Source: Flavobacterium ustbae | Lineage (GTDB): Bacteria > Bacteroidota > Bacteroidia > Flavobacteriales > Flavobacteriaceae | Direction of reading: 5' to 3' | DNA: 64,000 nucleotides | Assembly: GCF_003946915.1 (NCBI RefSeq) | Contig: NZ_RPOC01000007.1 | Span: 62,001-126,000 of the forward strand | Part shown: one piece after another, positions 36,751-45,966 of the stretch | How positions within the stretch are numbered: the stretch's first letter is position 1 | Layout of the letters: the number at the start of each line of letters is the position of its first letter | The notes under the pieces: generated by a model | Told to the model about the DNA's origin: nothing | What the model saw: only the letters and a program-made list of their open reading frames with translations | The model's database searches: none | Translations under genes and position numbers: made by a program

Positions 36751-39700
36751 TTACTGAAATTCAAAATTATCAATTAAAAGTCCTTTCAAATCGTCTCCTT
36801 CGAGAGTAATTTTATACGTTCCAGCGTTAATATAACCTCCTGATGTTGTGTTTAAAATCTTCCATTTTTCCGGTGAAGGGAAAAATTCAATCGTATCATT
36901 TCGCATTAAAATTCCGTAAGCATCTTCCATTTTGAATTTTACTTTTAATGGCGTTTCATTTCGGTTCATGAAACGGAAACGCATCAAATAAATTCCTGCT
37001 ACTCCTGGTTTTACTTCAAACTCAATGCTGTTATTTGTCTTTTTAGTAAATTCAATATAATCTGCTTTTTTGAAATTCCCTTTTTCGATTCCAGTTCCAG
37101 TTGTTTTTGTTTTTTCGGCTTCGATAATAACTACAGGTCTTGAATCGTCTTTTTCACCCATATCATAAGTTGGAACAACGACAATTGTCGAAATCGTTTC
37201 TGAATTATCAAAAGAAACTTTCTCCCCTTTTTTTACTTTTTTAGCGAAAACATCAAAAGAAATTCCAGCATTATTTTTTGCTTTTTCTTCTATTTTTTTA
37301 TAATCTGAAAGCCAACTTAAAGTCTTAATTTTACTATCAACTAAAACAAAAACATTCGATTCTTCTTTAGCTGTAAACGAACCTGAATCTTTTGAATCAG
37401 CTGAAAACTGTAAATAATCTGCTCCAAAAACTTCTGACGGAAGTTCTGTAAAAGCTTCTTCTGAATTTACATATTGTTTCGAATTAATATCCAACCAAGA
37501 CGCAATTTTGAAATCTTTAGCATCTAAACTTACATTCTGAATATTTCTAGCCGATTCCTCCGCAGATTTTACATTTTTATCTTTTGATGCAATTGCAATC
37601 CCAGAAATTATCGCCTGACCAACTTTTACATTCGGAAATGAAATTTTGATTTTTCCTCCAACGCTTTTTACAACAAAAGTTTTCTTTAAAGCTTTATCAT
37701 GTCCTGCTTCCGCCCAAATATCAAAATCTTTTAAAACAACATTATCGTTAATGGCAACATCAAATAATCGCCAGCCTTTGCAATCCAATCCGCCTCCTGT
37801 TCCGTACCAGGGTTCCGTAAAGTACAATTCGATTAAATATTCTCCGTCAGGCGCAGGAAATTCATAACTTAACTTTTCAACTCCGTATCTGAAGGTTTGA
37901 AATAAAGCTTGATCTTTTGTTCCGTCAATTGGATCAAAAGTGCTTCTTTGGCTTGCATAGAAATCAGGAAGTTTTTCGAAATTATCTGTCCATGACAAAG
38001 AACCCCATGTGTTTTTTCCGCTTTTGTGTGTGTCGGTTAACCAAGTATTTCCGTTAGAATCTGTGAATTCAGAACCACCACAATTTACTCTATAGATATA
38101 ATTTAAACCGCTTTTTGCTTTTAAAATATCCGTTTTATTAGGCGTTAAGGCTTCTAAATTGATTGCTTTTGGAAGATTATTCAAAACAACATAATCTTTC
38201 GCAACTGCTTTTCCGTTTACATAACCCACGGCGTATAAAACATTGTATTGAACATTGACATTATTAAACTGAAAATGTTTCCCTATTCCTGGATTTTTTA
38301 GTTTTCCTAATGACATTTTATTGACATCATTAAACAATTCCACTTCTTCACAATTCGAGTAAATATCGATTCCGTTTTTGATTCCGGCACTTTCCCAACG
38401 ACTTGGCCAAGTATGCGAAACGATATACACCATCGGGTTGGTTTTGTTCGAAACATAATTGGCGCGATACATATAATACGCATCCAAAGGTTCGCCCCAA
38501 ATCGTGAAAAGTCCTTTGTAATTAACAGGTCCTACTTTGTCAATATCTCTAAATCCTTCGCCGTTTTGCACACGTCCTGGATTTTCGTGTGAGGCAAAAA
38601 GCCAATTGAATTGTCCCGCAATTTTATCACGAACCGATTCGGCTTCGCGAACTTTGATTTCCATTAATTGCGAAAAACGGTTTTCGCTTAAAGTTCCTTT
38701 TTGATCGAATTCGCCTTCGGTATGCAAATCAGCCGAACGCCAAGCGCCGTATTCTCCGTTTAATAACTGCGTCGTCATTTCGAGATGGTATTTTAACGGA
38801 TCTCCGCCATACGTTCCAGACCAGTTTTGAACTACGTTCCAGTCGGTTCCTTCTCCTCCGTTACAAGTCGTGACGATTCTTTGTTTCTCCGATAATGGAT
38901 CCATTTCGCGGATAATCTGCGTACATTCTTCTGCGAATTCTTTCGGAATCGTACTTTCGTTTTGCAATCCCCACATCACAACCGAAGGACTGTTTCTGCG
39001 TTCTTTAATCCATTCGCGTAAAAGCGTTTTGAAATTTTCTTTAAATTCTGGTGTATCGTACCAAATATGTGCGGAAAACTGACTCCAAAATAAGATTCCA
39101 TTTTCGTCTAATGCTGCCTGATATTCTAAATTATGAGGCTGATGCGCTTCACGGAAAGCATTAAATCCAGCTGCTTTTATTTGTTCGATTCTAGCATGAA
39201 TCTGCTCGTTTGAAAATGCGTGACTGTTTCCAATCTGATGTTCATATTCACAGACTCCATTGATAAAAACAGGTTCGTTATTAATAAAAAATCGATTATC
39301 TTTTCCGTCACGACTTACCGGCCAGCTCACCCATCGGATTCCGTAAGGCGTTGTTAACTGATCTATAACTTTTCCATTTTCAGAAATGGTCGTAACCAAT
39401 TTATACAAATACGGATTCGAAGGCGACCATAATTTCGGATTTTGAATTTCTGGCAACGTCAGAACTACTTCTCTTTTCTCTCCCGAATTATATTTGATTT
39501 GATTTTTAATGCCTGAAACTTTCTTTCCTGAAGCATCAAAAAAAGTATTTTCTATAGTTAAATTTCGGTTTGAAGTGCCGTAATTTTTGATTTCGGTTGT
39601 CGTATGAAGAATCGCTCTTTGTTTCGAAACCGATTTGTCATTCCAGATATGAATACCAAAAGGTTCGATTCTGACATCGTTTGTAATAATTAAAGAAACA

Positions 39701-40266
39701 GGTCTAAAAATCCCCATTGGCTGAGAACCCTCTGAAAATCCCCATTCGCCCGAACAGCCTCCACAAACCCAAGGAAGATCGGCAATAAATGAGGGATGCG
39801 ATGCTTTTACCAAAATCTGATTTTCTTTGTTTGGGATGATTAAATTGGAAATGTCCAGCGTAAAAGTGGTTCTTCCGCCTTTGTGTTCACCGACTTTTTT
39901 TCCGTTTACCCAAACTGTTGCGTATGAACTTACGCCTTCAAAAAACAAAAAAAACTTTTGTCCGGATTTAATTTTATCCAGTTTTAAAGTTCTTTTGTAC
40001 CACGCTGTTCCGTGTAAATTTCCATGTTTTGTTCTCCTGAAACCATAATACTGATCCCAATTGTGAGGCACACTTACCTTTTGCCAATTGGAATCAGTTT
40101 TTGGATTTTCTACAAAATCTTCTTCTTTCAGCGGAAGATTATCCAGCATTACGGTCTCCCAAGATGAATTCAGCGAAATTTCTTTACGCATCGAACTTTT
40201 GCCCTGACTCCAAACAGAGCAAAAACTTGAGAAAAAACAAAAAATAAAAAAAACTATTCTGTTCAT
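36751..40266 (-). CDS. Large GH2 enzyme with malectin and C-terminal CBM-like domains
   Basis: Exported 1171-aa enzyme with signal peptide FFIFCFFSSFCSVWSQG. GH2 N-terminal domains (about 25-310) are followed by the barrel with INGVCEYEHQIG, FREAHQPHNL and acid/base Glu437 in MWGLQNEST. The nucleophile is probably in LLNGEYGAWRS. A DUF4982-like domain leads to a malectin domain (YRVNCGGSEFTDSNG, LYFTEPWYGTGGG; about 725-870). The end (about 1040-1171) is a CBM6/35-like jelly roll starting VIIEAEK. The GNE motif is QNE here. Large GH2 proteins of this shape are frequent in pectin loci and may be beta-galactosidase or beta-glucuronidase; substrate not decidable by eye. Confidence 0.88.
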   Translation of the reverse strand: MNRIVFFIFCFFSSFCSVWSQGKSSMRKEISLNSSWETVMLDNLPLKEEDFVENPKTDSNWQKVSVPHNWDQYYGFRRTKHGNLHGTAWYKRTLKLDKIKSGQKFFLFFEGVSSYATVWVNGKKVGEHKGGRTTFTLDISNLIIPNKENQILVKASHPSFIADLPWVCGGCSGEWGFSEGSQPMGIFRPVSLIITNDVRIEPFGIHIWNDKSVSKQRAILHTTTEIKNYGTSNRNLTIENTFFDASGKKVSGIKNQIKYNSGEKREVVLTLPEIQNPKLWSPSNPYLYKLVTTISENGKVIDQLTTPYGIRWVSWPVSRDGKDNRFFINNEPVFINGVCEYEHQIGNSHAFSNEQIHARIEQIKAAGFNAFREAHQPHNLEYQAALDENGILFWSQFSAHIWYDTPEFKENFKTLLREWIKERRNSPSVVMWGLQNESTIPKEFAEECTQIIREMDPLSEKQRIVTTCNGGEGTDWNVVQNWSGTYGGDPLKYHLEMTTQLLNGEYGAWRSADLHTEGEFDQKGTLSENRFSQLMEIKVREAESVRDKIAGQFNWLFASHENPGRVQNGEGFRDIDKVGPVNYKGLFTIWGEPLDAYYMYRANYVSNKTNPMVYIVSHTWPSRWESAGIKNGIDIYSNCEEVELFNDVNKMSLGKLKNPGIGKHFQFNNVNVQYNVLYAVGYVNGKAVAKDYVVLNNLPKAINLEALTPNKTDILKAKSGLNYIYRVNCGGSEFTDSNGNTWLTDTHKSGKNTWGSLSWTDNFEKLPDFYASQRSTFDPIDGTKDQALFQTFRYGVEKLSYEFPAPDGEYLIELYFTEPWYGTGGGLDCKGWRLFDVAINDNVVLKDFDIWAEAGHDKALKKTFVVKSVGGKIKISFPNVKVGQAIISGIAIASKDKNVKSAEESARNIQNVSLDAKDFKIASWLDINSKQYVNSEEAFTELPSEVFGADYLQFSADSKDSGSFTAKEESNVFVLVDSKIKTLSWLSDYKKIEEKAKNNAGISFDVFAKKVKKGEKVSFDNSETISTIVVVPTYDMGEKDDSRPVVIIEAEKTKTTGTGIEKGNFKKADYIEFTKKTNNSIEFEVKPGVAGIYLMRFRFMNRNETPLKVKFKMEDAYGILMRNDTIEFFPSPEKWKILNTTSGGYINAGTYKITLEGDDLKGLLIDNFEFQ

Positions 40267-40334
40267 ATTTTTAAAACCATATAAGTTATATAAGGTTGTT
40301 TTTTAGTTTATTAGTAAAGCCTTCGGCTTTCTTT

Positions 40335-40431
40335 GTCATTTCGACGAAGGAGAAATCTCACTAGAAACTCCGTACAGTTATTTCCAATCTTTGTCGAATC
40401 ACGCGTGTGATTTCTCCTCCGTCGAAATGAC
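40335..40431. repeat. GTCATTTCGACGAAGG palindrome
   Basis: Part of the 396-bp gap 40267-40662, which has no gene. Arms GTCATTTCGACGAAGGAGAA (then ATC) and GATTTCTCCTCCGTCGAAAT (then GAC) pair almost perfectly. A half site GTCATTACTTCGTTCAGGATGAC follows at about 40457. Same family as 14669-14766 and 62989-63074. Confidence 0.85.
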
Positions 40432-40520
40432 AACTTTTGTCGAGTTTCTTACGTGTCATTACTTCGTTCAGGATGACAAGATTGCGTTTATTACTTCGTA
40501 TTAAACCCGTCAGGTTTAAG

Positions 40521-40647
40521 GTAACGTTTGCTTCGCGTGATGGATTGAGGCGGTATCTCCCGATTAACAAAAACTACGGCTAAAAAGCCTTGTTTTTCTA
40601 AATCGGGAATTTAGCCGAAAGCCCGATTCGCCGCGGCGAACACGCCC
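40521..40647 (-). repeat. GGGCGTG element, reversed copy
   Basis: Read on the minus strand it begins GGGCGTGTTCGCCGCGGCGA and ends CAATCCATCACGCGAAGC, then AAACGTTAC. In between lies an AATCGGGA / TCCCGATT inverted repeat. The copy at 50484-50580 has the same start, middle hairpin and end on the plus strand, although the interiors differ. No ORF is convincing: a 69-codon frame here is a shadow of the repeat. Confidence 0.65.
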
Positions 40648-40662
40648 AAATTATTATCTTTA

Positions 40663-43392
40663 TTAATAAAATAACCAGTCGATTGCTGCTTTTTCTCCTG
40701 CATCTATATACCCGACATCACGCGGTGTAATGATTTGATCGGCGTCGATGAAACCTAAAATCAATACTTTTCCTTTTCCTAAATCGAGTTTGTTTTCGCC
40801 CGGCTGGAAAGTGTAGGTATGAATGTTTACACGTGGCAGTTCTTTCAAATTCATGGCGCTTGCCAAAATTACTTCGGCCTGACCGTGCGCATTTCCTGCA
40901 GCATCGGTTTCTAAACTTGGCGGCAACAAAAATCGTTTCTGATCGGAGTTGAAATAACCAACTACTAATTTAACCGCTTTTGTGTTTCTAAACTTCAAAT
41001 GTGTTCCTTTTTCGTTTTGTTCGTTTTCTACAAAAGAAAATCCTTTTAGGTTTTGAAGTTCTGGAGCAATTTTGGTTAATTCAGAAATGTCTGTTCCGTA
41101 AACTTTTGTTCCTTTTTTTACTAAATAGGTTCCTGGTTTTTCATCGATAAAAGTTACTTCGGCAGGTTTCCAAGGTTTTCCTTCTTTGGTTTCGATTTTA
41201 CCATCTTTAGACGATTTTAGTTTTTCTAAATTTCTTTTGAAATTCGCCAATTCACGTTCGTAATGCGGTAACAATTCAGCCCAAGTTTTATTATTTCCAT
41301 CGTCACCTCCAATCGGGATTCGGCGTTGAGCGGTCTGCATACTGTTGGCGTACCAATAATGATCTTTCGTCAAATTGACCAAAAGTTCGTAATATTCGAT
41401 GCTTTTTTCTAAATGTGGCAATGCTTTGTCTAAATCGGCAATATCATTGGAATAGCTGTAACGTAAAACCAAAATCGCAGCTTTTACTTTTTCTGAGAAG
41501 AAATCGGCGAAAGCTTTATAGCAATGTACATCGTTTTTAAGACGTAAAAATTCGTCTTTGTCTTTGGTTACGCTGGCTTCGGCTTTGTCGATGGCTTCAA
41601 CCGCTAACCTTCCATGTTCTGTAATTTCAGCAATAATCTGCGTTGGAAGTTCGCCAGAATGTGGTTCTTTGTTCCATTCTTTTTTAGCATATTCCAATAA
41701 TAACTCGCCCGGAGGCCCACAAGATTCGTGGAATCCTGGATATACTCTCCATTTTGACGGATTTACCAATTGGCTTTCGAACATTCCTAACAATAAGGTT
41801 TGGCGATTTCCTTCGGTGATTCCGAAACGTCTTAACGTTTTTGGAGCGATTTCTCCTGTTTCTTCGTATGCTTTTAGAATGTTATTAGCGGCTTCTTGGC
41901 TTGTTCCATATTTCGCAGCTAAATCTTTATCCCAATATTTGATTTCTTCGTTTCGGTCTCTTTTGCTTTCCCAAGCGTATCTTGCCCAAGCTTTGTACCA
42001 AATCCAATCGCGATCCATTTCTAGTAAACGTTCGCCCGTTTTGGTTTTATCGGCAGAATACGGCCAATCCCAATACGAAGCTTGCGGATATAAATGTAAA
42101 GCATTTGCCCCGTGAATGTTATGCATCGCTTTTACGGTTTTCTGAATAAAATCTGGCGAACCGTATCTGAAAGGCTCTAAATTCGCCAAAATGTGCACGT
42201 TTTCGATATGAATCGATTTAAGAGAACTTAATTGTTTGTGCGTTTCACCCCAAGGTCCGCCCGGCGTGTAAGTCGTTAAAGATTCTCCTGTATATTTACT
42301 TTCTGTATATAAGTTTTTGTATAACGGAAGTGATTTTTCCATTACCAAAGGTCCGTCTGTATCGTGAGAACGCAAGATAATTGGTGGTTCTTCTGTTTTT
42401 CCTAATGCCTGCAAACCATCGCGAACACCCGGAATTATGGTTTTTGTAAACCATTCTACATCATCATCAACGGTATTAATGGCTTCTCCCAAACAAACCA
42501 TTAAACCAACGTTTGGATACTTTTCGATAAAGGCCGCAATTGATTTTCTGGTATAATCGGACAACAAAGGCGTAATTGGTCGTGAACGATCCTGAGTTTT
42601 GATGTTATAATGCTCTGCAAAAGGCTTAGAAACAATGATGTTGTAAAACATCTGAATTACCCAGATTCCTCTTTTGTTGGCTTCTACAGTTAGGAATTTA
42701 TAGATTTCTTCGTTCTTTTTGAAATCTTCGTCGCTTACTTCTACGGCAAACGGATATTCTTTTAGTTTTACCAAAGAAGCAAACGGATGTCCGTTCCATA
42801 AATACAAGGAATTCATGCGGTTATCAACCATCATATCCAAATACTTAATCCATAATTTTTGATCGTAAAACCACGGGAAAGTTTCTGGCGTATAAGGATA
42901 TTCGTAAACGTCACGCCCCGGAAGATAAACCGGTTTCTGCATTCCGATACACGCGCCACGTAAAACCATTTCTGGGCTGTCATCAATATTTAGTTCTGAC
43001 GGAAGTTTACCAGAATCTTTAATACGGTCTACTAATTCTAAAGCGCCATACAATGCTCCAGTTGCATCTGTTCCTTCTATATAAATGATATTATTTTGAG
43101 TACGAATCTGAAAACCTTCTTTTTTCGTCAGTTTACTGTCGTCTATTTTAGCGCTTTTGGCATTTTTCTTCCAGAAATCAGTTCCTTTTTCGCCAATAAC
43201 AATTACTTTATCTTTTGATTTTTTGAATTTGTCTGAAGCATTAACCTGAAAACCTTTTGAAGTTAAAGTCTTAGCTAATTTCTCTGCACCGTATTTTGCT
43301 CTCGGCGCGTTTTCATCACTCACAATGGTGATGTTTTGCGCTTGCGCGAAAGTGACGTAAAAAAACAAAAGAAGTAATTGTAAATGTTTCAT
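40663..43392 (-). CDS. GH67/GH138-like putative uronidase
   Basis: Exported 909-aa enzyme with signal peptide LQLLLLFFYVTFAQAQ. The N-terminal part (about 20-140) is the alpha/beta domain shared by GH20 and GH67 proteins, IVSDENAPRAKYGAEKLAKTL to GALYGALELVDRIK. A TIM-barrel region (about 150-560) has DNRMNSLYLWNGHPFASL, KRGIWVIQMFYN and MVCLGEAINTVDDDVEW, with NIHGANALHLYPQASYWDWP. A helical and a beta C-terminal region follow. It could be a GH67-type alpha-glucuronidase relative or a GH138 alpha-galacturonidase of RG-II loci; I cannot decide by eye. Context (GH140, GH28, GH95) favours a galacturonide target. No catalytic residue is assigned. Confidence 0.6.
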   Translation of the reverse strand: MKHLQLLLLFFYVTFAQAQNITIVSDENAPRAKYGAEKLAKTLTSKGFQVNASDKFKKSKDKVIVIGEKGTDFWKKNAKSAKIDDSKLTKKEGFQIRTQNNIIYIEGTDATGALYGALELVDRIKDSGKLPSELNIDDSPEMVLRGACIGMQKPVYLPGRDVYEYPYTPETFPWFYDQKLWIKYLDMMVDNRMNSLYLWNGHPFASLVKLKEYPFAVEVSDEDFKKNEEIYKFLTVEANKRGIWVIQMFYNIIVSKPFAEHYNIKTQDRSRPITPLLSDYTRKSIAAFIEKYPNVGLMVCLGEAINTVDDDVEWFTKTIIPGVRDGLQALGKTEEPPIILRSHDTDGPLVMEKSLPLYKNLYTESKYTGESLTTYTPGGPWGETHKQLSSLKSIHIENVHILANLEPFRYGSPDFIQKTVKAMHNIHGANALHLYPQASYWDWPYSADKTKTGERLLEMDRDWIWYKAWARYAWESKRDRNEEIKYWDKDLAAKYGTSQEAANNILKAYEETGEIAPKTLRRFGITEGNRQTLLLGMFESQLVNPSKWRVYPGFHESCGPPGELLLEYAKKEWNKEPHSGELPTQIIAEITEHGRLAVEAIDKAEASVTKDKDEFLRLKNDVHCYKAFADFFSEKVKAAILVLRYSYSNDIADLDKALPHLEKSIEYYELLVNLTKDHYWYANSMQTAQRRIPIGGDDGNNKTWAELLPHYERELANFKRNLEKLKSSKDGKIETKEGKPWKPAEVTFIDEKPGTYLVKKGTKVYGTDISELTKIAPELQNLKGFSFVENEQNEKGTHLKFRNTKAVKLVVGYFNSDQKRFLLPPSLETDAAGNAHGQAEVILASAMNLKELPRVNIHTYTFQPGENKLDLGKGKVLILGFIDADQIITPRDVGYIDAGEKAAIDWLFY

Positions 43393-43421
43393 GATATGCT
43401 GTTTTTGGGTATTCTTTTAAA

Positions 43422-43492
43422 AATAATCTGCTAAATCTGCGTGATCTGCGAGAAAATATGACTCCCGCAGATTGAGCAGATTCGGCAGATTT
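43422..43492. repeat. CGCAGATT palindrome
   Basis: AATCTGCTAAATCTGCGTG and CCCGCAGATTGAGCAGATTC, then GGCAGATTT, form an imperfect inverted repeat in the 159-bp gap between the isomerase-like and GH67/GH138-like genes. It belongs to the TTTCACGCAGATT family at 48751, 60066 and 62876. Confidence 0.75.
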
Positions 43493-43551
43493 GTAGTGAT
43501 AATTTGTTTAGTTTAACGATTACATATTGATCACTGTATCTTTCAATTTAT

Positions 43552-44439
43552 TTAATTCTGGAAGATTTTCTTCAAATAAGCGACATTGGCTCCGTAATTG
43601 GCTTTTACATTATGAACTTGTGTTACGTCTCTTGAACGCTCTACAATCAGCCAACCGCTCCATTTCATTTCATCCAGCGTTTGTTTGATTTTTGGCATGT
43701 CGATCGCAGGATCGTTTTCTAACCAAAATTTATCGGTGTTTGAAGCGTGAATCTGTGCTAAATGTTTCTTTCCTAAAATCTTTAATTCTAATGCTATATC
43801 TCTTCCGTTATCTACGGCATTCGCAAAATTGAACGAACTTTTAATGTATTTTGAATCTACTTCTTCCAAAAGTTTTTTCTCGTCTGTGGCGCTTAATGAA
43901 GTTTCAATAGCAATAACACCGCCAATTTTACCGACTTGTTTTCCCGCCCATTTTAATCTTTCAATAACAATCGGACGTAGTTCTGGATTTTTAGTCAAAT
44001 CGCTTTCTGTTCCTAACGGTAAAAAAGCCACTTTTACTTTCATGTCTTTCATTGCCTTTACACAATCGTTGATCATTGGTTCGATGGTTTCTCTTTTGGC
44101 GAAAGACTGTGCGTAAAAACCCGACATGGCAATGGAACTGATTCCGACATTTAATTCTTTTGATTTATCTAAGAATTTTTGTCTTTCTACAGGATCGCCC
44201 AATTTGCTGTCGAAAGTAGGACGCTTTCCTAAACCGCCCATATCCATTTCGATTCCGTCTGCCTTGATTTCAGCTGCTAATCCGAAAGCACCTAATTTTT
44301 GTCTTTTTAAAATCATCCAGTCGCAAACCGCTACTTTGTATTGCTGTTTGTTTTTTGATGGCTGAGCCGTTGCACAGCTGTTGAATGTTGTTGATAAAAC
44401 AACAAGCAATGCAATTAATAAATGTTTTTTATATATCAT
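43552..44439 (-). CDS. Exported sugar isomerase/epimerase-like TIM-barrel lipoprotein
   Basis: A 295-aa protein of the xylose isomerase-like/AP endonuclease 2 superfamily. It is unusual for such a fold because it carries a lipobox, STTFNSCATAQ with Cys22, and so should be in the envelope. Barrel motifs are VAVCDWMILKRQKLGAFGLAAEIKADGIEMDMGG, VGISSIAMSGFYAQSF, GGVIAIETSLS and LAQIHASNTDKFW. The end reads WSGWLIVERSRD. Metal-binding Glu/His are at the expected strands (IEMD, IET, IHAS, VERS). Exported members in Bacteroidota may act as 3-keto-sugar or other sugar hydrolases/epimerases; function not assignable. It lies between the sialidase-like gene and the GH67/GH138-like gene. Confidence 0.75.
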   Translation of the reverse strand: MIYKKHLLIALLVVLSTTFNSCATAQPSKNKQQYKVAVCDWMILKRQKLGAFGLAAEIKADGIEMDMGGLGKRPTFDSKLGDPVERQKFLDKSKELNVGISSIAMSGFYAQSFAKRETIEPMINDCVKAMKDMKVKVAFLPLGTESDLTKNPELRPIVIERLKWAGKQVGKIGGVIAIETSLSATDEKKLLEEVDSKYIKSSFNFANAVDNGRDIALELKILGKKHLAQIHASNTDKFWLENDPAIDMPKIKQTLDEMKWSGWLIVERSRDVTQVHNVKANYGANVAYLKKIFQN

Positions 44440-44455
44440 GGGTATATTTTTTTTT

Positions 44456-44590
44456 TGCCACAGATTAAAAGATTAAAAAGGATTTTTTTTATCTCCATAA
44501 TCTGCTAAATCTGCGAGAGTAAATTTTTTCACGCAGATTTAGCAGATCTAGCAGATTTTTTAATCGGTGAAAATCCTTTAATCTGTGGCA
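44456..44590. repeat. Nested GCCACAGATTAAAAG / CGCAGATTTAGCAG palindrome
   Basis: Fills the 160-bp gap between the sialidase-like and isomerase-like genes. The outer arms TGCCACAGATTAAAAGATT and AATCCTTTAATCTGTGGCA bound an inner pair, AATCTGCTAAATCTGCGAG and CACGCAGATTTAGCAGATC. The whole gap could fold as one long stem. Confidence 0.85.
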
Positions 44591-44599
44591 TTATATTTT

Positions 44600-45745
44600 T
44601 TACTCTTCTTCCGCTTTCACAGCCGTAACCACTTTTCCTTCTTCGCCTGGCCAAACTCCATTTTTAATTGGAAGTGCAACCAGTTTACTCGGATCAACTT
44701 TTACGTATTTCAGTTTTTCTCTTCTCCAAGTATACACAATATGCACCATTCCGTCTGAGCCTTGAATCATCGATGGATATGAATATTGGCTGATTTTTGA
44801 ATCTTCTAAAACTAAAGCAGCTTTCCAGTTAATTCCATCTTTAGAAACCGAAACATTCAAAGGCGTTCTCGGTCCTTTTGCTTCTTTCCCCGGAGGAAGA
44901 ACGTGATTGTAAACCAATAAATGTCTTCCGTCTTTTAAAGTTACAGCATCTGTTCCTGAGTTGTTATTTGGAAGTCCGATTAACTCCACATCCGACCATG
45001 TTTTTCCGTTATCTTTTGAGAAAGTGCTGAAAATAGCTCTGTTTCTGGTTCTTCCTATTGCTTGAATGCTTCCGTCTTTGTGGAATAAAATACTCGGCTG
45101 AATGGCATTGATTTTTTGTTTTCCTCTTGGAAGCGTATCGCCCATTACCCAAGTTTTTCCGAAATCAGGAGTTGATTCCATACGAAGTCTCCAGCCGTCG
45201 CCTTCGATACTTGACGGACATAATAAAGTTCCGTTGCTTAATAAAACTGGTTTATTTTTGATTGGCCCTAAGAAACCTTCTGGCATTTTTTGAGCCTCAG
45301 ACCAAGTTTTTCCGCCATCAGATGAAGTTCTAATTACGCCCCACCATTCAGATGGTTTTGGTCCGATTTTGTAGAAAAGCATTAAATCTCCATTCGGAAT
45401 TTGATATAAAACAGGATTCCATGTTGGTAATCTTGGGCCTTCTTTCATTACACCGTCGGCCACTTTTACACCTTCGTTCCAAGTATCACTTCCTTTTGGT
45501 TTAATTGCTACATAAATGCAAACGTCAGGATTTCTCTCGTGAGTTCCCCCAAACCAAGAGGCTACTAAATCACCATTTGTTGCTTCGACAATTGTAATGG
45601 CATGGCAAGACGGATAAGGTGCTTTATCGTAAACAAACTGATCTACTAAAATTCCTTCTTTCCATGTTTTCTTTTCTAAAGCCGACTTACAACTTCCTAA
45701 AAGGAAAAGTCCAAACAATACAAATGCTAATTTTATAATCTTCAT
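44600..45745 (-). CDS. Sialidase-like (BNR-repeat) lipoprotein
   Basis: A 381-aa lipoprotein (LFLLGSCKS, Cys19) with a sialidase-type six-bladed propeller. Asp-box-like repeats are SSDGGKTWSEAQ, STPDFGKTWVMG, SKDNGKTWSDVE and VSKDGINWKAA. HAITIVEATNGDLVASWFGGTHERNPDV near the start is typical of the BNR_2 (PF13088) group in pectin and other plant loci. Members are annotated as exo-alpha-sialidases but many have other or unknown targets. GH33-type enzymes of RG-II loci can act on Kdo or Dha, a possibility here. I did not verify the three-arginine sialidase triad. It lies 221 bp downstream of the GH78 gene across a spacer without palindromes. Confidence 0.72.
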   Translation of the reverse strand: MKIIKLAFVLFGLFLLGSCKSALEKKTWKEGILVDQFVYDKAPYPSCHAITIVEATNGDLVASWFGGTHERNPDVCIYVAIKPKGSDTWNEGVKVADGVMKEGPRLPTWNPVLYQIPNGDLMLFYKIGPKPSEWWGVIRTSSDGGKTWSEAQKMPEGFLGPIKNKPVLLSNGTLLCPSSIEGDGWRLRMESTPDFGKTWVMGDTLPRGKQKINAIQPSILFHKDGSIQAIGRTRNRAIFSTFSKDNGKTWSDVELIGLPNNNSGTDAVTLKDGRHLLVYNHVLPPGKEAKGPRTPLNVSVSKDGINWKAALVLEDSKISQYSYPSMIQGSDGMVHIVYTWRREKLKYVKVDPSKLVALPIKNGVWPGEEGKVVTAVKAEEE

Positions 45746-45966
45746 TCTTAATTAAATTATGAATTATTTTTTTCGACAATAAATATATACCTATCATTTT
45801 TTTAGGTAAAAATATTTATTAAGTGTAAAAATAACACTAAAAAATTAACAATGTATCCTGTACTGTCCCGAAATACTAAAAATGCAAGTTATTTAACGTT
45901 TATAGCAAAATATCTTAAGCTTTTTATTACTAAAGCATCTTTATCTGGGGACAAATTTTCCCTATG

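Noticed and set aside
40361..40570. 69-codon ORF on the minus strand
   Set aside because: It covers two intergenic palindromes and has no protein-like features.
41558..42115. 185-codon ORF on the plus strand
   Set aside because: Antisense to the GH67/GH138-like gene, whose frame has clear protein motifs. No start signal or family match.
44600..45745. Definite GH33 exo-alpha-sialidase
   Set aside because: Asp-boxes show the fold only; I could not confirm the arginine triad, and the locus suggests a pectic substrate.
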